From Trueperella bialowiezensis (GTDB lineage Bacteria > Actinomycetota > Actinomycetes > Actinomycetales > Actinomycetaceae), in assembly GCF_900637955.1 (NCBI RefSeq), contig NZ_LR134476.1, forward strand, positions 310,001 to 374,000: a stretch of DNA of 64,000 nt, written 5' to 3'. The translations under genes and the position numbers were made by a program. Positions 38,749 to 47,967 of this stretch are shown piece after piece (the first letter of the stretch is position 1; each line of letters opens with the position of its first letter). The notes below the pieces were generated by a model that was not told the origin of the DNA, ran no database searches, and saw only the letters and a list, made by a program, of their open reading frames with translations.

Positions 38749-39018
38749 CTAGCGGCGCAAGCCGAGACGCTTAATAAGATCACGGTAGCGTTCGATGTCT
38801 TCGTTTTGCAGATAGGTCAGAAGACGCTTGCGCTTACCGATGAGGAGCATCAGCCCGCGGCGCGAGTGGTGATCGTGCTTGTGGGTCTTGAAGTGTTCCG
38901 TGAGCTCGGAGATGCGAGCCGACAGGAGTGCAACCTGGACCTCCGGAGAGCCGGTATCGCCCTCGTGAGTCGCGTACTCCTTGATGATTTCGTTCTTACG
39001 CTCCTTAGAAAGAGCCAT
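38749..39018 (-). CDS. rpsO: Ribosomal protein S15
   Basis: Small-subunit protein that binds the central 16S rRNA junction. From the ATG at 39018, six bases after AAGGAG, it has 89 residues, the universal length. The blocks [35 protein letters not shown] and LGLRR at the end are S15 hallmarks. It lies upstream of pnp and downstream of ribF. A hairpin in its leader suggests autoregulation. Confidence 0.97.
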   Translation of the reverse strand: MALSKERKNEIIKEYATHEGDTGSPEVQVALLSARISELTEHFKTHKHDHHSRRGLMLLIGKRKRLLTYLQNEDIERYRDLIKRLGLRR

Positions 39019-39042
39019 ACGATTCTCCTTTTTGTCTCGTTG

Positions 39043-39085
39043 CACGGAGCCCGGGGCATGTTCTCCCGAGCGATGACGCTCCGTG
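39043..39085 (-). promoter_or_regulatory. Possible S15 autoregulatory leader hairpin
   Basis: CACGGAGC (39085-39078 on the minus strand) pairs with GCTCCGTG (39050-39043), and an inner CTCGGG/CCCGGG helix can extend it, ending about 25 bases before the rpsO start. S15 represses its own mRNA through structured leaders in several bacteria; whether this one does so is inference. Confidence 0.4.
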
Positions 39086-39188
39086 GCCGATCAAACGGCT
39101 ACACAAGCCTAGCACCATCCTCGCAGCACACCATCGCCAAGTTTGGGTGATTTACGCCTCTACCTGGGCAGCTAGCGGCGGCCTGCCG

Positions 39189-40172
39189 TTAGTGGGCGGT
39201 GACGTCGTCGGGATTAACCCGGTACGAGACTGGGACGCCGAGGATTTCGGCGCTTTTGCGCAGGTCGTCGTCCATTTGAGCTTGGAGGGCTTCCACCGAG
39301 TCGAGTTTGACCATCGGGCGCACATAGTCGACGAAGTCGATGGCGATTTCTTCACCGTACAGGTTGAGGTCGGCTCGCCCGAGCGCGTGGGCTTCCACGG
39401 TGCGCTGTTCGCCGTCGAACTGTGGGTTCGTGCCGATTGAGATTGCGGCGGGCAGGTGGACGGTGGCGGTGGAGCCGGGTACGCGGCGGACGATCCAACC
39501 GGCGTAGACGCCGTCGCGCGGCACCTCTCCTACGCCTTCGCCGGGTAGGTTGGCCGTGGGGAAGCCGAGTTCGCGGCCGCGTTTGAAGCCGTGCTGAACG
39601 ACCCCGCGTAGGCGGTGTGGGCGGCCGAGCACTTTGGCTGCCCCGCGCACGTTCCCCGCGTCAAGAAGTTCGCGGATCCACGTGGAGGAAAAGCGCCGCC
39701 CGGTTGTTCCTTCGAGGTCGTCAAGTAGTGTGACGCTGAGGCGGCCTGCGCCGTAGTTGCACAGGAAAGCGCCGTCGCCTGCGTTGTTGCGGCCGAACCG
39801 CACGTCCTCCCCCACGACTACGGCTTTCGCGCCGAGTTTTGCGATGAGTTGGTCGTCGATGAAGTCTTCGGGCGTGGTTTGCGCATAGTCGAGGTCGTAT
39901 TGTTGGATGACGACGACGTCGATGCCGGCCGCTTCGAGCATGTTAAGCCGGTCGTCGAGCGTGGTGATAAGGGGCAGCTCGGCGTCTGGCCGGTGGACGT
40001 GGCTGGGGTGCGGATCGAAGGTGAGTGCAACGGCGTCGTACCCCAGTTCGCGTGCTTGGCGTACGGTTTCGGCGAGGACGGCGTGGTGGCCGCGGTGAAC
40101 GCCGTCGAAGACGCCGATGGTCACGACGGACGGGCCGAGGCGGTAGCCGTCGGCGCTGTGAATGACTTTCAT
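39189..40172 (-). CDS. ribF: Bifunctional riboflavin kinase / FAD synthetase
   Basis: Converts riboflavin to FMN and then FAD. The 327-residue protein has the N-terminal FMN adenylyltransferase domain with GVFDGVHRGHH (residues 20-30) and VVGEDVRFGRNNAGD. The C-terminal kinase domain contains ELGFPTANLPGE and GVYAGWIV, with the catalytic Glu region VEAHALG. Its start is four bases after the stop of the small His/Gly/Cys-rich gene upstream, so the two are probably co-transcribed. Confidence 0.95.
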   Translation of the reverse strand: MKVIHSADGYRLGPSVVTIGVFDGVHRGHHAVLAETVRQARELGYDAVALTFDPHPSHVHRPDAELPLITTLDDRLNMLEAAGIDVVVIQQYDLDYAQTTPEDFIDDQLIAKLGAKAVVVGEDVRFGRNNAGDGAFLCNYGAGRLSVTLLDDLEGTTGRRFSSTWIRELLDAGNVRGAAKVLGRPHRLRGVVQHGFKRGRELGFPTANLPGEGVGEVPRDGVYAGWIVRRVPGSTATVHLPAAISIGTNPQFDGEQRTVEAHALGRADLNLYGEEIAIDFVDYVRPMVKLDSVEALQAQMDDDLRKSAEILGVPVSYRVNPDDVTAH

Positions 40173-40176
40173 GCTG

Positions 40177-40395
40177 TTAGATCCCGCGTAGGCCTAGTTG
40201 CTGGCGGCCTTCCGAGCGATCTTGGGGCGCGTCTACCGGGGTGTTTTCGGTGTGTTGGCCTGCGCGTTTACCTTTACCGCCGCACTGGCACCGCCCACCG
40301 CCACCGCAGCCGCCGCGGCCACGCCCTCGGCCGTGACCGTGTCCGTGGCCGTGGCCTTTGCCGTGTCTGCCGCATCCACATCCGTTATTGCTCAT
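40177..40395 (-). CDS. Small His/Gly/Cys-rich protein, probable metal binder
   Basis: A 72-residue protein I do not recognise. The N-terminal half is almost only Gly, His, Arg and Cys: NNGCGCGRHGKGHGHGHGHG, then Arg-Gly repeats, GGCGGGGRCQCGG, then a polar tail ending in LRGI. Alternating His-Gly and Cys-x-Cys suggest zinc, nickel or copper binding, by analogy with His-rich metallochaperone tails; this is inference. Support for a real gene: TACCAT lies exactly six bases before the ATG at 40395, and its stop is four bases before ribF, implying co-expression with flavin synthesis. Confidence 0.6.
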   Translation of the reverse strand: MSNNGCGCGRHGKGHGHGHGHGRGRGRGGCGGGGRCQCGGKGKRAGQHTENTPVDAPQDRSEGRQQLGLRGI

Positions 40396-40401
40396 GCGGC
40401 T

Positions 40402-40407
40402 ATGGTA
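40402..40407 (-). promoter_or_regulatory. -10 element of leaderless His/Gly-rich gene (and ribF)
   Basis: TACCAT on the minus strand, six bases before the ATG at 40395. Confidence 0.5.
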
Positions 40408-40525
40408 GCCGAAGCGCGGATCGCTCAGGCAAGTTGGGTTACCGAAACGTGCCGACAACGGCAGACACAAGCTCGATTACAGGGAATGATCCTCCTGCGC
40501 ACGATAGCAATGTGGCGCACAGTTC

Positions 40526-40572
40526 TTGTTTATTGTTGTTTATTTTGTTTATTCTTGTTTATTTTGCTTATT
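40526..40572. repeat. Five phased TTGTTTATT repeats
   Basis: TTGTTTATT occurs at 40526, 40536, 40545 and 40555, with a variant TTGCTTATT at 40564; the period is 9-10 bp. It is a sharp AT-rich island in GC-rich DNA, between the DUF2207 stop and the promoter of the His/Gly-rich gene. Confidence 0.8.
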
Positions 40573-40649
40573 TGGGCTTTGACCTGCGGGAACGCCATCG
40601 TGCGGGTACCCACCTGCGAGCGCCCGCACAGCACAACGTGGCTGGCAAA

Positions 40650-42395
40650 CTACCGAATACCGCCGCCTGAGCCTCCACCGGACGAGCCTCCGCCGCCGCC
40701 CACCGACGACGATCCGCCGCGGCCCGACGACGAGCTACTACTCGAGCTAGAGCTACTGGTGGTGGCTGCGGTGTAGACGTCGTCCATTTTGTTGGAGAAG
40801 TAGGTTCCTGTGGCGACGGCGGTGGTCGAGATGCTGGTCTGCTGCCCGTATGCGGGGTCCACGATGTTGAACTGTTTGGCGACTTCTTCAGCGATGCCGA
40901 GGTAGCCTGCCCAGATCATGTACGCGTCCCATAGGAGCACGTTTGAGGCTGCACGCTCGTTGAGGAGGGAGAAGTCACGCAAATAGTTTTTGAATCCGTC
41001 GATCTTGTTGCGCATGTCTTTGCCAGCTGGCGTGAGCGGGAATTCCTTCTTCGTGTAGCTGATGAAGAATACTCGTTCTTTTTTCTCGACGACCGTACGT
41101 AGTCCGAGTTCCACCTGCCGCTGGCGGGAGTAATTGAACGCCGCGGTTTGCCATTTGGATACTTCGGAGGTGTTCTTGCGAGTGAATTTTTCGATTTCTT
41201 TGCGTTGCAAGATGCCGTCATCGCGCGCGGCTCGAACAATGAAGTCCCAGTATGTGGCTTCGACGTCGGAATGCAGTTGGGGCATGTGGACGATGGCGAA
41301 GGCTGCTTCTTCGCGTTTGAACACCCATCCCGCTTCGTGTTGCACTTCGCGGAGTGCGCCTTCGTGGATCCACTTGAGTAATAGTGCGGTGGCGAGGTCA
41401 GGTAGTGCGTAGCCGCGCAGGGTGTAGATGTCTGTGATCGGGCCGTCGTAAGGGACTTCTCGCCAATATTCGCTTTCAGCTCTGGGGGTTCTTGGCCCAC
41501 TCTGAGCACTGCCTGCCGACTTTGACCGCTTCGGCCGCAGCATGTTCCAAAACGCCACCAAGAAGGCCCAGCCCACATAGCCGAGGATCCCGAAGATTAC
41601 AAGCCCACCAATCACTGTGATGGCCTTGGAAAAGAGCTCGGCGCTATCCCAATTAAAAGGGTTTGAGTTATCCCAATCGGAGCCCTCTTTCGCGCGCTCG
41701 ATTAAAGCCTCGGTGTCTTCAGGCCGACTGACGTTGGATGTGAAAAGAGGTTCGGGGAAGATGGCAAGCATCGTCATATGGTTATTGGTTTTGATCGGCT
41801 TGGAAGTGATTAAACGCAGCGAGTTTGCGGTGATTTCCGATTCGCCTTCGTATCCAAATCCCCATATTCGCGTGTTTTCCTGCGTATGCGTGACTCCCAC
41901 GGCGTTCCGTACCGAGATCTTGGCGGATCTCGTATCGGTCATGTTTCGCGGCAGGAACTGCCAGTACACCGTTTGAGCGCCGTCGGAGAGCGTGTAGACG
42001 AAGTTGGTGACGGTGTACGTCATGACGGCCGTATGTTTGCCGTATTCGCCGAAGCCGAAGCTTAGTTCGTACCCGTCACCCGTGTCGACGACGCCGGACT
42101 TGCCCGCCTTTTCTTGACGGCTTGCGTTCACGTCCCAGTCACCGATGTCGGTGAGTGGCTGGCCGTCTAGCACGACGGAAAAGCTGTGAACGTCGGAGTC
42201 ACGCAGGTTGCCGATCGATATGTAGTGCTCGGAACCTTCCGTGGCTTCGAACGTGCGCGTGTCGGTGATAATGGCCGATCCGTCTGCTTGGATTTCGGCG
42301 TCGATGTCGATCGTGTGGATCTCGGACGCTCCTGCTACGGGAGCGGTTGTGATGATGAGGAACGCGGCTACGAGGGCCGCCCACAGTGCTCTCAT
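40650..42395 (-). CDS. DUF2207 membrane protein
   Basis: A 581-residue surface-exposed membrane protein. It has a signal peptide (about 1-22, ending in APVAGA), the extracytoplasmic DUF2207 beta domain (23-240, including GDGYELSFGFGEYGKHTAVMTYTV), one clear membrane segment near 260-285, and a cytoplasmic or folded C-terminal region. It ends in runs of serine and then Gly-Ser repeats (SVGGGGGSSGGGSGGG), a feature common at the end of these proteins. It is paired with lemA, a frequent association in bacteria, but the function of either is not settled. Translation probably depends on lemA, whose stop is 16 bases upstream. Confidence 0.85.
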   Translation of the reverse strand: MRALWAALVAAFLIITTAPVAGASEIHTIDIDAEIQADGSAIITDTRTFEATEGSEHYISIGNLRDSDVHSFSVVLDGQPLTDIGDWDVNASRQEKAGKSGVVDTGDGYELSFGFGEYGKHTAVMTYTVTNFVYTLSDGAQTVYWQFLPRNMTDTRSAKISVRNAVGVTHTQENTRIWGFGYEGESEITANSLRLITSKPIKTNNHMTMLAIFPEPLFTSNVSRPEDTEALIERAKEGSDWDNSNPFNWDSAELFSKAITVIGGLVIFGILGYVGWAFLVAFWNMLRPKRSKSAGSAQSGPRTPRAESEYWREVPYDGPITDIYTLRGYALPDLATALLLKWIHEGALREVQHEAGWVFKREEAAFAIVHMPQLHSDVEATYWDFIVRAARDDGILQRKEIEKFTRKNTSEVSKWQTAAFNYSRQRQVELGLRTVVEKKERVFFISYTKKEFPLTPAGKDMRNKIDGFKNYLRDFSLLNERAASNVLLWDAYMIWAGYLGIAEEVAKQFNIVDPAYGQQTSISTTAVATGTYFSNKMDDVYTAATTSSSSSSSSSSSGRGGSSSVGGGGGSSGGGSGGGIR

Positions 42396-42411
42396 GACCT
42401 GGACAGCGCTC

Positions 42412-42969
42412 TCATGACCAGGTGGGCATTTCGGATTTGCCGGGCTGGTTTGCGAAGTATTCTTCGTGGCGGAAGCCGAACAGCGCTCCGACGATCATGG
42501 ATGGGAACTGTGAACGGTAGCGGTTGAGCTTGGTGACCGTGTCGTTGTACATCATGCGCGAGTAGCGGACGTTGTCTTCATACTTTTGCACCGCGTTCAT
42601 CGCTGAGGAGTAGGTTTCCGACGCACGTAGCTCGGGATAGTTTTCGGCGAGCGCGTTGATTCTGGCCAGTGCGCTTGCGAAGACCTGGTCGTCTCGTTCT
42701 ACCGTGCTGGGCGTGGAGTCCGGGCGAACAGGAACGCGTTGCGCGGTGACTTCGCGTAGCGTCTGGGCCTCGTGCTGGGCATACTGCTGAGCTGCAGCAA
42801 TGACGGAGGTCAGTGCGTCCCATCGGGATTCGATTTGGGTTGCGATCTGACCCATCGCGTTGCGAACGTTTTCGCGGTATCGCACAAAGGTGTTGTAGGT
42901 GGCCACTACCCATACGATGAGCAGGACGACTACGACGCCTGCAATCAGTAAAGCAATATTAGAGCTCAT
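42412..42969 (-). CDS. LemA family protein
   Basis: From the ATG at 42969 this is a 185-residue protein with one N-terminal membrane helix (ALLIAGVVVVLLIVWVVA, about 5-23) and a helical LemA domain. The core motifs are TYNTFVRYRENVRNAMGQIATQIESRWD and a late FPSMIVGALFGFRHEEYF. LemA proteins project helices to the cytoplasm or outside; the role is unknown. GATAAT lies six bases before the ATG, indicating a leaderless transcript. An in-frame start 31 codons upstream lies before this promoter and is rejected. Confidence 0.88.
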   Translation of the reverse strand: MSSNIALLIAGVVVVLLIVWVVATYNTFVRYRENVRNAMGQIATQIESRWDALTSVIAAAQQYAQHEAQTLREVTAQRVPVRPDSTPSTVERDDQVFASALARINALAENYPELRASETYSSAMNAVQKYEDNVRYSRMMYNDTVTKLNRYRSQFPSMIVGALFGFRHEEYFANQPGKSEMPTWS

Positions 42970-42975
42970 ACAAAA

Positions 42976-42981
42976 ATTATC
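42976..42981 (-). promoter_or_regulatory. -10 element of leaderless lemA unit
   Basis: GATAAT, near-consensus, on the minus strand six bases before the lemA ATG at 42969. Confidence 0.6.
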
Positions 42982-43182
42982 GCACAGCCGGCTGGACGAC
43001 GTTGGTGTAATTCCATTCAGTAAGAGAGCCCAAAGCAGTAGCATGCGCCATTCTCGGCACACGTTATTGGGAATGGTTCCAAAGATTTGTGCGCCGCATT
43101 GAAGTTGCTGTCATTTCACGTGCTAGACCACGAAATGCTCAACCGTTCACCTCCGCCGATCAGAGCACGCGTTTCTTTCGGT

Positions 43183-45837
43183 TTAAAGCTGCTCTAAGAT
43201 CGAAAAGAACCGTGATCGGTTCAGCGCCCCGTCCAACGGTTCCATTCCGTCTCGGAATACCATGTAATAACGGAACTTGTCACCCGCTAGAGCTTCCCAC
43301 TTCCTGCCGAGCTTGAGCTTACGCCGAGAGTCATCGTTCTTGAGTTGCTCGCCTTTAGCCTCAACCACGACGACGGTTCCACTATTGGTCATCACAATGA
43401 AGTCGGGGTAGTGATTAAACGGCCCGTTGAGCACAAATCCTTTACGTTCGATGTTGCGATGCCACCACCGAACATTTGGCATGCCAGAGAACCGGCCTGC
43501 GAACTCCACCTCATCGTTATTCATGCGATCTTCAGCCTCATAAAGCGAGCCGCCAATCAAAGTGCTCGCGCGGATGGGCTGAATAACCATTGGCATCTTG
43601 TACGTGCAACGAACATCGATGCGTCGAGTCTCGATATATTCATAGAATTTTTTGATTTTGTGTTCTTCGAGTAAAGCCTTGATTTTCTTACGAATCAAGT
43701 CAGACACCACGCTGGGTTTTTCTTGATAGGTGAGTAAATCTTCAGCTTCGAAGTTGTCAGCAATCCTATTGATGTAATTGCGCAGGTCGGCATCATAAAC
43801 AGAATTGATGGGCTTAAGCCGCTCGTAGATAGCCTCAGCAGCGTTGCGCTTCTGCGACTCCACACTGAGTCTGCTGAAGTGTTCCCGCATTATCTTTTGA
43901 TCAATAGCACTCATTCGAAAGGCGCGTGGCACATCAGCATTGTTTTTGACATCGATCCGGTACATCTGCTCATCTGCGATGGTGAGGTCAAGCTGAATGT
44001 CTTTATCACGAAGCACGAAGTCGGTAGCTAACGCTTCATTTCGAAGAAGATCCACACCGTCCTTTCCGGTAGAGAACAACGCTGACGGAGGAGTCTGAAT
44101 CACAAACTGCGGAAGCTTTAACTTGGAAACTTCCTCTCGATAATCAGCAATCATTGGTGTGCTATCCACGGCTTCCTCCAAATCCGAGGGAACAAAATCA
44201 TCACCAAGCTGCGCAGCCTTTGCAGCCTCATGCTCGTAGTCCGCCCCTTGTTGAACAGCGCGGTCAAGCATCGAAGCCAAACCAGGACCCTTACCGTTCG
44301 GCCCGGTCTCGCTGCTTTCCGACGAGCCTCTCTGCTCCAGCCCGGTAGCGACTTCATTCTCATCGAAGTCAAGGAACTCCTCGTCAGCAGTTTCAGATCC
44401 ATCTTGTGGTTCCTCGACCTGAGGCTGAAAGGCTGGCGCAGTTGTTTCAGGGGTGAGGTCAAGCGTCTCGTCATCGGTGGCGCGGAAGTCCCGTTTGGAG
44501 AATCCAGCGCTATTTAGTCCGGCGATGATTTGCTCAAGTGTGGTATTAAAATCATTTGACGATGTCAACACGTAACTCATGTTCAACAGTTGGTTACGTT
44601 GTCTGGTCGCGTGGGGCTGGCGGAGTACTCGACCCAGAATCTGTTCCACATCTACCTGACTCGTCTTATTCGCAAGAGAAGCCAAAATGTAAGCGAACGG
44701 GCAATCCCAGCCCTCCTTAAGCGCATTAACCGTGATGATGTAGCGGATCTCGCACTCAGGGCTCAGCAGATCCACGCCTTTAAGCTCATTAATGCTAGCC
44801 GTCTTGATCGCGATCTGTTCTTCAGGGATTCCAGTGCCAACTAGCTTCTCACGAAGCTTCTCGAATGAGGTGGCGTCCTCGCCGGTCTTAGGCTGAGCCT
44901 GGAACAGCACTATCGGACGGATATAGCGGCCACCTTGCTCCTGTTGCTGAATGGATGCAACCTCAAGTGATTGCCGTAGATCAATCGCGTCAGTGATAAC
45001 TTCGGCCTGCGATGACCTGTTATATGCAATCACCGGAAGCTTGACCATGTTCTCGTTCTTCAACGCTAACGCATCAACGTAGGAGATAATGTTCGACTGT
45101 TTCTTCGGGGTGGCCGTCAAGTCAAGAATGAACGCTGGATTGAAATTCTCCAGCATCTCATGGCTTAGCGTGCTGGTGGCGTGGTGAGATTCATCTACGA
45201 TCACCACCGGGTTAAGTTGATTAATCACCTGAAACAGCGCAGTCTCATCAGCATTCACAATCGGCTGCTCAGGAGTTCCAAAAGCAGTAGCAAAAGGTGC
45301 CAAGTTGCCATTGGCTTGATACGCCTTGCGACCATCTTTACGGTTAGCACGGAACGAATCATAGGACAGCACCATCACCGACAGCTGCTCAGCAACCGCA
45401 GCAGGACTGAAGTTCTGACCAGCGAGCAGCTCTTCCTTCGAGTACACTTCCACCCGGCCGCTAAAATCCTTATTCAGCCGTTGCCGGTAAGGATGATGAG
45501 GATCTTTCAAAGCAGCCAGCGTTTGGGTCAAAATCGCATCAGATGGCACCAACCACACCACCGCGCGATACCGCACCGACGCCAACGCATCAAAGATTGG
45601 CTTCACCGACGCACACGCCAAGAATGTCTTACCACCACCGGTCGGTACCTTGTAACACACGTGCGGGACTCCGTCGATGATGTTCTGATAGCCGGGGATG
45701 CCACTCCTACCAACCGGAATCTGGCGCGACTCCCAATACGCAGTAAAAGCCTTATCCAGGGATTCTTGGTCTTTCAGGTGTGCCAAGTAATCCGTCAAAT
45801 CATTGATCACACGCTTTTGGTACTTCTTCAATTCCAT
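43183..45837 (-). CDS. Type III restriction enzyme, Res subunit
   Basis: An 884-residue restriction subunit. The N-terminal superfamily-2 motor has KVPTGGGKTFLA (Walker A, about residues 63-74), VIVDESHHATS (motif II), DLTATPKK (motif III) and QILGRVLRQPHATRQ (motif VI). The C-terminal PD-(D/E)xK nuclease is visible as HYPDFIVM then VVVVEAKGEQ near residues 810-827. A low-complexity acidic insert separates the two. It follows mod by 15 bases. With Mod it cuts DNA when two recognition sites are oppositely oriented. Base composition is more AT-rich than in the core genes, which suggests transfer. Confidence 0.93.
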   Translation of the reverse strand: MELKKYQKRVINDLTDYLAHLKDQESLDKAFTAYWESRQIPVGRSGIPGYQNIIDGVPHVCYKVPTGGGKTFLACASVKPIFDALASVRYRAVVWLVPSDAILTQTLAALKDPHHPYRQRLNKDFSGRVEVYSKEELLAGQNFSPAAVAEQLSVMVLSYDSFRANRKDGRKAYQANGNLAPFATAFGTPEQPIVNADETALFQVINQLNPVVIVDESHHATSTLSHEMLENFNPAFILDLTATPKKQSNIISYVDALALKNENMVKLPVIAYNRSSQAEVITDAIDLRQSLEVASIQQQEQGGRYIRPIVLFQAQPKTGEDATSFEKLREKLVGTGIPEEQIAIKTASINELKGVDLLSPECEIRYIITVNALKEGWDCPFAYILASLANKTSQVDVEQILGRVLRQPHATRQRNQLLNMSYVLTSSNDFNTTLEQIIAGLNSAGFSKRDFRATDDETLDLTPETTAPAFQPQVEEPQDGSETADEEFLDFDENEVATGLEQRGSSESSETGPNGKGPGLASMLDRAVQQGADYEHEAAKAAQLGDDFVPSDLEEAVDSTPMIADYREEVSKLKLPQFVIQTPPSALFSTGKDGVDLLRNEALATDFVLRDKDIQLDLTIADEQMYRIDVKNNADVPRAFRMSAIDQKIMREHFSRLSVESQKRNAAEAIYERLKPINSVYDADLRNYINRIADNFEAEDLLTYQEKPSVVSDLIRKKIKALLEEHKIKKFYEYIETRRIDVRCTYKMPMVIQPIRASTLIGGSLYEAEDRMNNDEVEFAGRFSGMPNVRWWHRNIERKGFVLNGPFNHYPDFIVMTNSGTVVVVEAKGEQLKNDDSRRKLKLGRKWEALAGDKFRYYMVFRDGMEPLDGALNRSRFFSILEQL

Positions 45838-45852
45838 GATTTAACTCCTGAC

Positions 45853-47496
45853 CTACAAGCGAGTGATGTCCCGAGGAATCTTCTTAAACGTGATCGAATG
45901 TGCAGCCAATTCTCGCTCGGACAGCACGCATGTATCGGCGTAAATCACATATGACTCAGCCGCACACTCCGCCGGAATCGATGCCAGATATTCCCGATCA
46001 AGTACCGTCGGCGCGTCGGTATCAAAAGCAAAGAAATACGCTACTCCGGTCGTGGAACGACCCAAGAAATCAACATGAATACCGGCCTGCTCCGGCTGGT
46101 AAGACTCGCCAGTCTCCGTGAACCAAATGTACTCACGCACACGATCCAAAGGAACCTCAGGATTTAGATTCCCCTCAACCAATAACGGAGCGCCAAGCTC
46201 GTAATAGGAAAAACTGCCACCTGTGCCAGCAGTAACTGCCTTATCGCTTCCGTATCCTTTGATGACGCGCTTGACGCGCTCGGCGGTTATTGAATCCGCA
46301 TAGTCGCTAAGTTCGATCAGGATGAACTTGCGTTCAGCATCATCATCGCGGTTCGAATTCAGCACTGCATGAGCAGTAGTGCCGGATCCTGCAAAGGAAT
46401 CAAGAACAATCCCTTCCGCATTGCTGTGCAATGCAATGATCCATTCGAGAAGAGAAAGGGGTTTTGGCGTATCAAACTTTTTACTTCCAAAAATGGCCTT
46501 AATAACAGCAGTGGCATCTGCGTTAGTGCCGTAACCATCTAGCCAGGTATTCCACCCGAACGACTTTTTGGAATCCCGAATCTTTTCATATGGCACCCAG
46601 CGCTCTTCTTCTCCATCTACGATTACGCCCGTGTCGTACGCAGTTCTCTCCCAATGGGCAGCTTCAGGATTCTGGAGAATTTCAGCCATGCCGGAGTGTT
46701 TGGGACTCCATCGCCAGTAACCATCTGTCCCATCATTTTTGATCGGGAAAACTTCTTCACCGTTAGGTGCTGTAATTGGAAACCAGAGAGTAGGTCTGTC
46801 AGCTCGGTCGGAAGTCGCGCCCCATTTTCTGAGTTCTCTGCCTTTTCGATATGGACCTTTGCTGTCTTTGAGGTTAAGTTTTCCGGTCGATTTTTCTTCC
46901 TTCACCAGCGCAGATTGATCACCTTTGGAGTAGAACAGGATGTACTCGTGCCCGGTGCGAAGAGCAGTTTTGTCTTTTCCTCCGCTCGGTTCTGAACGTA
47001 CCGGGGCGCAGGCAAGCCGGTTTGCAGAGCCGAAAATCTCGTCCATAATGCAGCCGAGGTTAGACAGCTCGGTGTCTCCTATTGACACGGCGATCAGACC
47101 ATTTTTGGAAAGCAGCCTGTGTAGGAGACGTAGGCGTGGGTACATCATACAAAGCCATTTGTCGTGGCGGCTGAGGTCTTCGCCTTCTTTTCCGACGACT
47201 TCGCCGAGCCATTTTTTAATGCGGGGGTCGTTGACGTTGTCGTTGTACACCCAGCCTTCATTGCCGGTGTTGTAGGGCGGGTCAATGTAGATGCAGTCGA
47301 CTTTTCCTTCATATTTGGGCAGCAGGGCTTTGAGAGCTTCGAGGTTATCTCCATGGATGATCATGTTTTCGGAGCCGTTGTCTTCAGTGTGTTGGCCGGT
47401 CTCATCGAAGGAGTATTTGCGGTTTAATACCCGGTAGGGCACGTCAAGGTGGTGGGTGATTACTTTGTCTTTGCCCACCCAGGTCAATTCAGGCAA
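45853..47496 (-). CDS. Type III DNA methyltransferase, Mod subunit
   Basis: A 547-residue adenine-N6 methyltransferase of the beta class: the catalytic DPPYNTG (72-78) comes before the SAM-binding FAGSGTTA near 370. Between them lies the variable target-recognition domain. It modifies one strand of an asymmetric site and also gives Res its specificity. The start is a TTG five bases after GGGGAGG. The gene is complete and uninterrupted, so the system looks functional. No simple-sequence tract that would cause phase variation is seen at its start. The recognition site cannot be predicted from the sequence. Confidence 0.93.
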   Translation of the reverse strand: MPELTWVGKDKVITHHLDVPYRVLNRKYSFDETGQHTEDNGSENMIIHGDNLEALKALLPKYEGKVDCIYIDPPYNTGNEGWVYNDNVNDPRIKKWLGEVVGKEGEDLSRHDKWLCMMYPRLRLLHRLLSKNGLIAVSIGDTELSNLGCIMDEIFGSANRLACAPVRSEPSGGKDKTALRTGHEYILFYSKGDQSALVKEEKSTGKLNLKDSKGPYRKGRELRKWGATSDRADRPTLWFPITAPNGEEVFPIKNDGTDGYWRWSPKHSGMAEILQNPEAAHWERTAYDTGVIVDGEEERWVPYEKIRDSKKSFGWNTWLDGYGTNADATAVIKAIFGSKKFDTPKPLSLLEWIIALHSNAEGIVLDSFAGSGTTAHAVLNSNRDDDAERKFILIELSDYADSITAERVKRVIKGYGSDKAVTAGTGGSFSYYELGAPLLVEGNLNPEVPLDRVREYIWFTETGESYQPEQAGIHVDFLGRSTTGVAYFFAFDTDAPTVLDREYLASIPAECAAESYVIYADTCVLSERELAAHSITFKKIPRDITRL

Positions 47497-47967
47497 CTGC
47501 CCCTCCCCTTCGATCCGGCACTGAAATATCTCAGGCTCTGATCCTAAGCGTACGCCTTGTTTTTATTATTTCGATACGCCTCGTTTCAACCTGAAATGCT
47601 TTCCACTTCCCCCAAGCGTTCCGCGGCCAAGTCTTCCATGTATCCAGGTTTGGCTCCTCCATAATACCCAATTAAACGGCGCGATCTCGACGTCTAGCTC
47701 TTATTGCCATACCCGGACTCCCGGGGCGCTTCAATAAATCACCTTTGAAGACAAGGCGCGATTTTGTTGAACTAATTCACCTTCGGTGTAAACAATGTAG
47801 CCCCATCAAAAATGAGACAAGGCAGATCTACGCAGTCTCACTTGACAAGATTTGCGCACTATGCTTTACTGTCTTTCGGAGCGATCCAACACGTGAGTCG
47901 TTGGCCGCATCCAAATAAATTGCAAAGTCACGTAGCAGTTGCTACCTGAACTAAGAAAGGTACGAGA
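47497..47967. other. 471-bp intergenic region left of the RM pair
   Basis: AT-rich non-coding DNA between the divergent mod gene and the 218-residue gene. It contains a good rightward promoter (47842-47870). On the minus strand TTGAAA (47589-47584) with ATAAAA (47566-47561) may be the mod promoter, which is weak. I see no gene or RNA in the rest. Confidence 0.5.
47842..47870 (+). promoter_or_regulatory. Promoter of the 218-residue unknown gene
   Basis: A consensus TTGACA (47842-47847), 17-bp spacer, and TTTACT (47865-47870). This gives a leader of about 90 bases before the ATG at 47968. Confidence 0.65.

Noticed and set aside
42970-43182. 213-base gap between res and lemA
   Set aside because: I looked for a small gene or RNA and found only the lemA -10 element at its left end.
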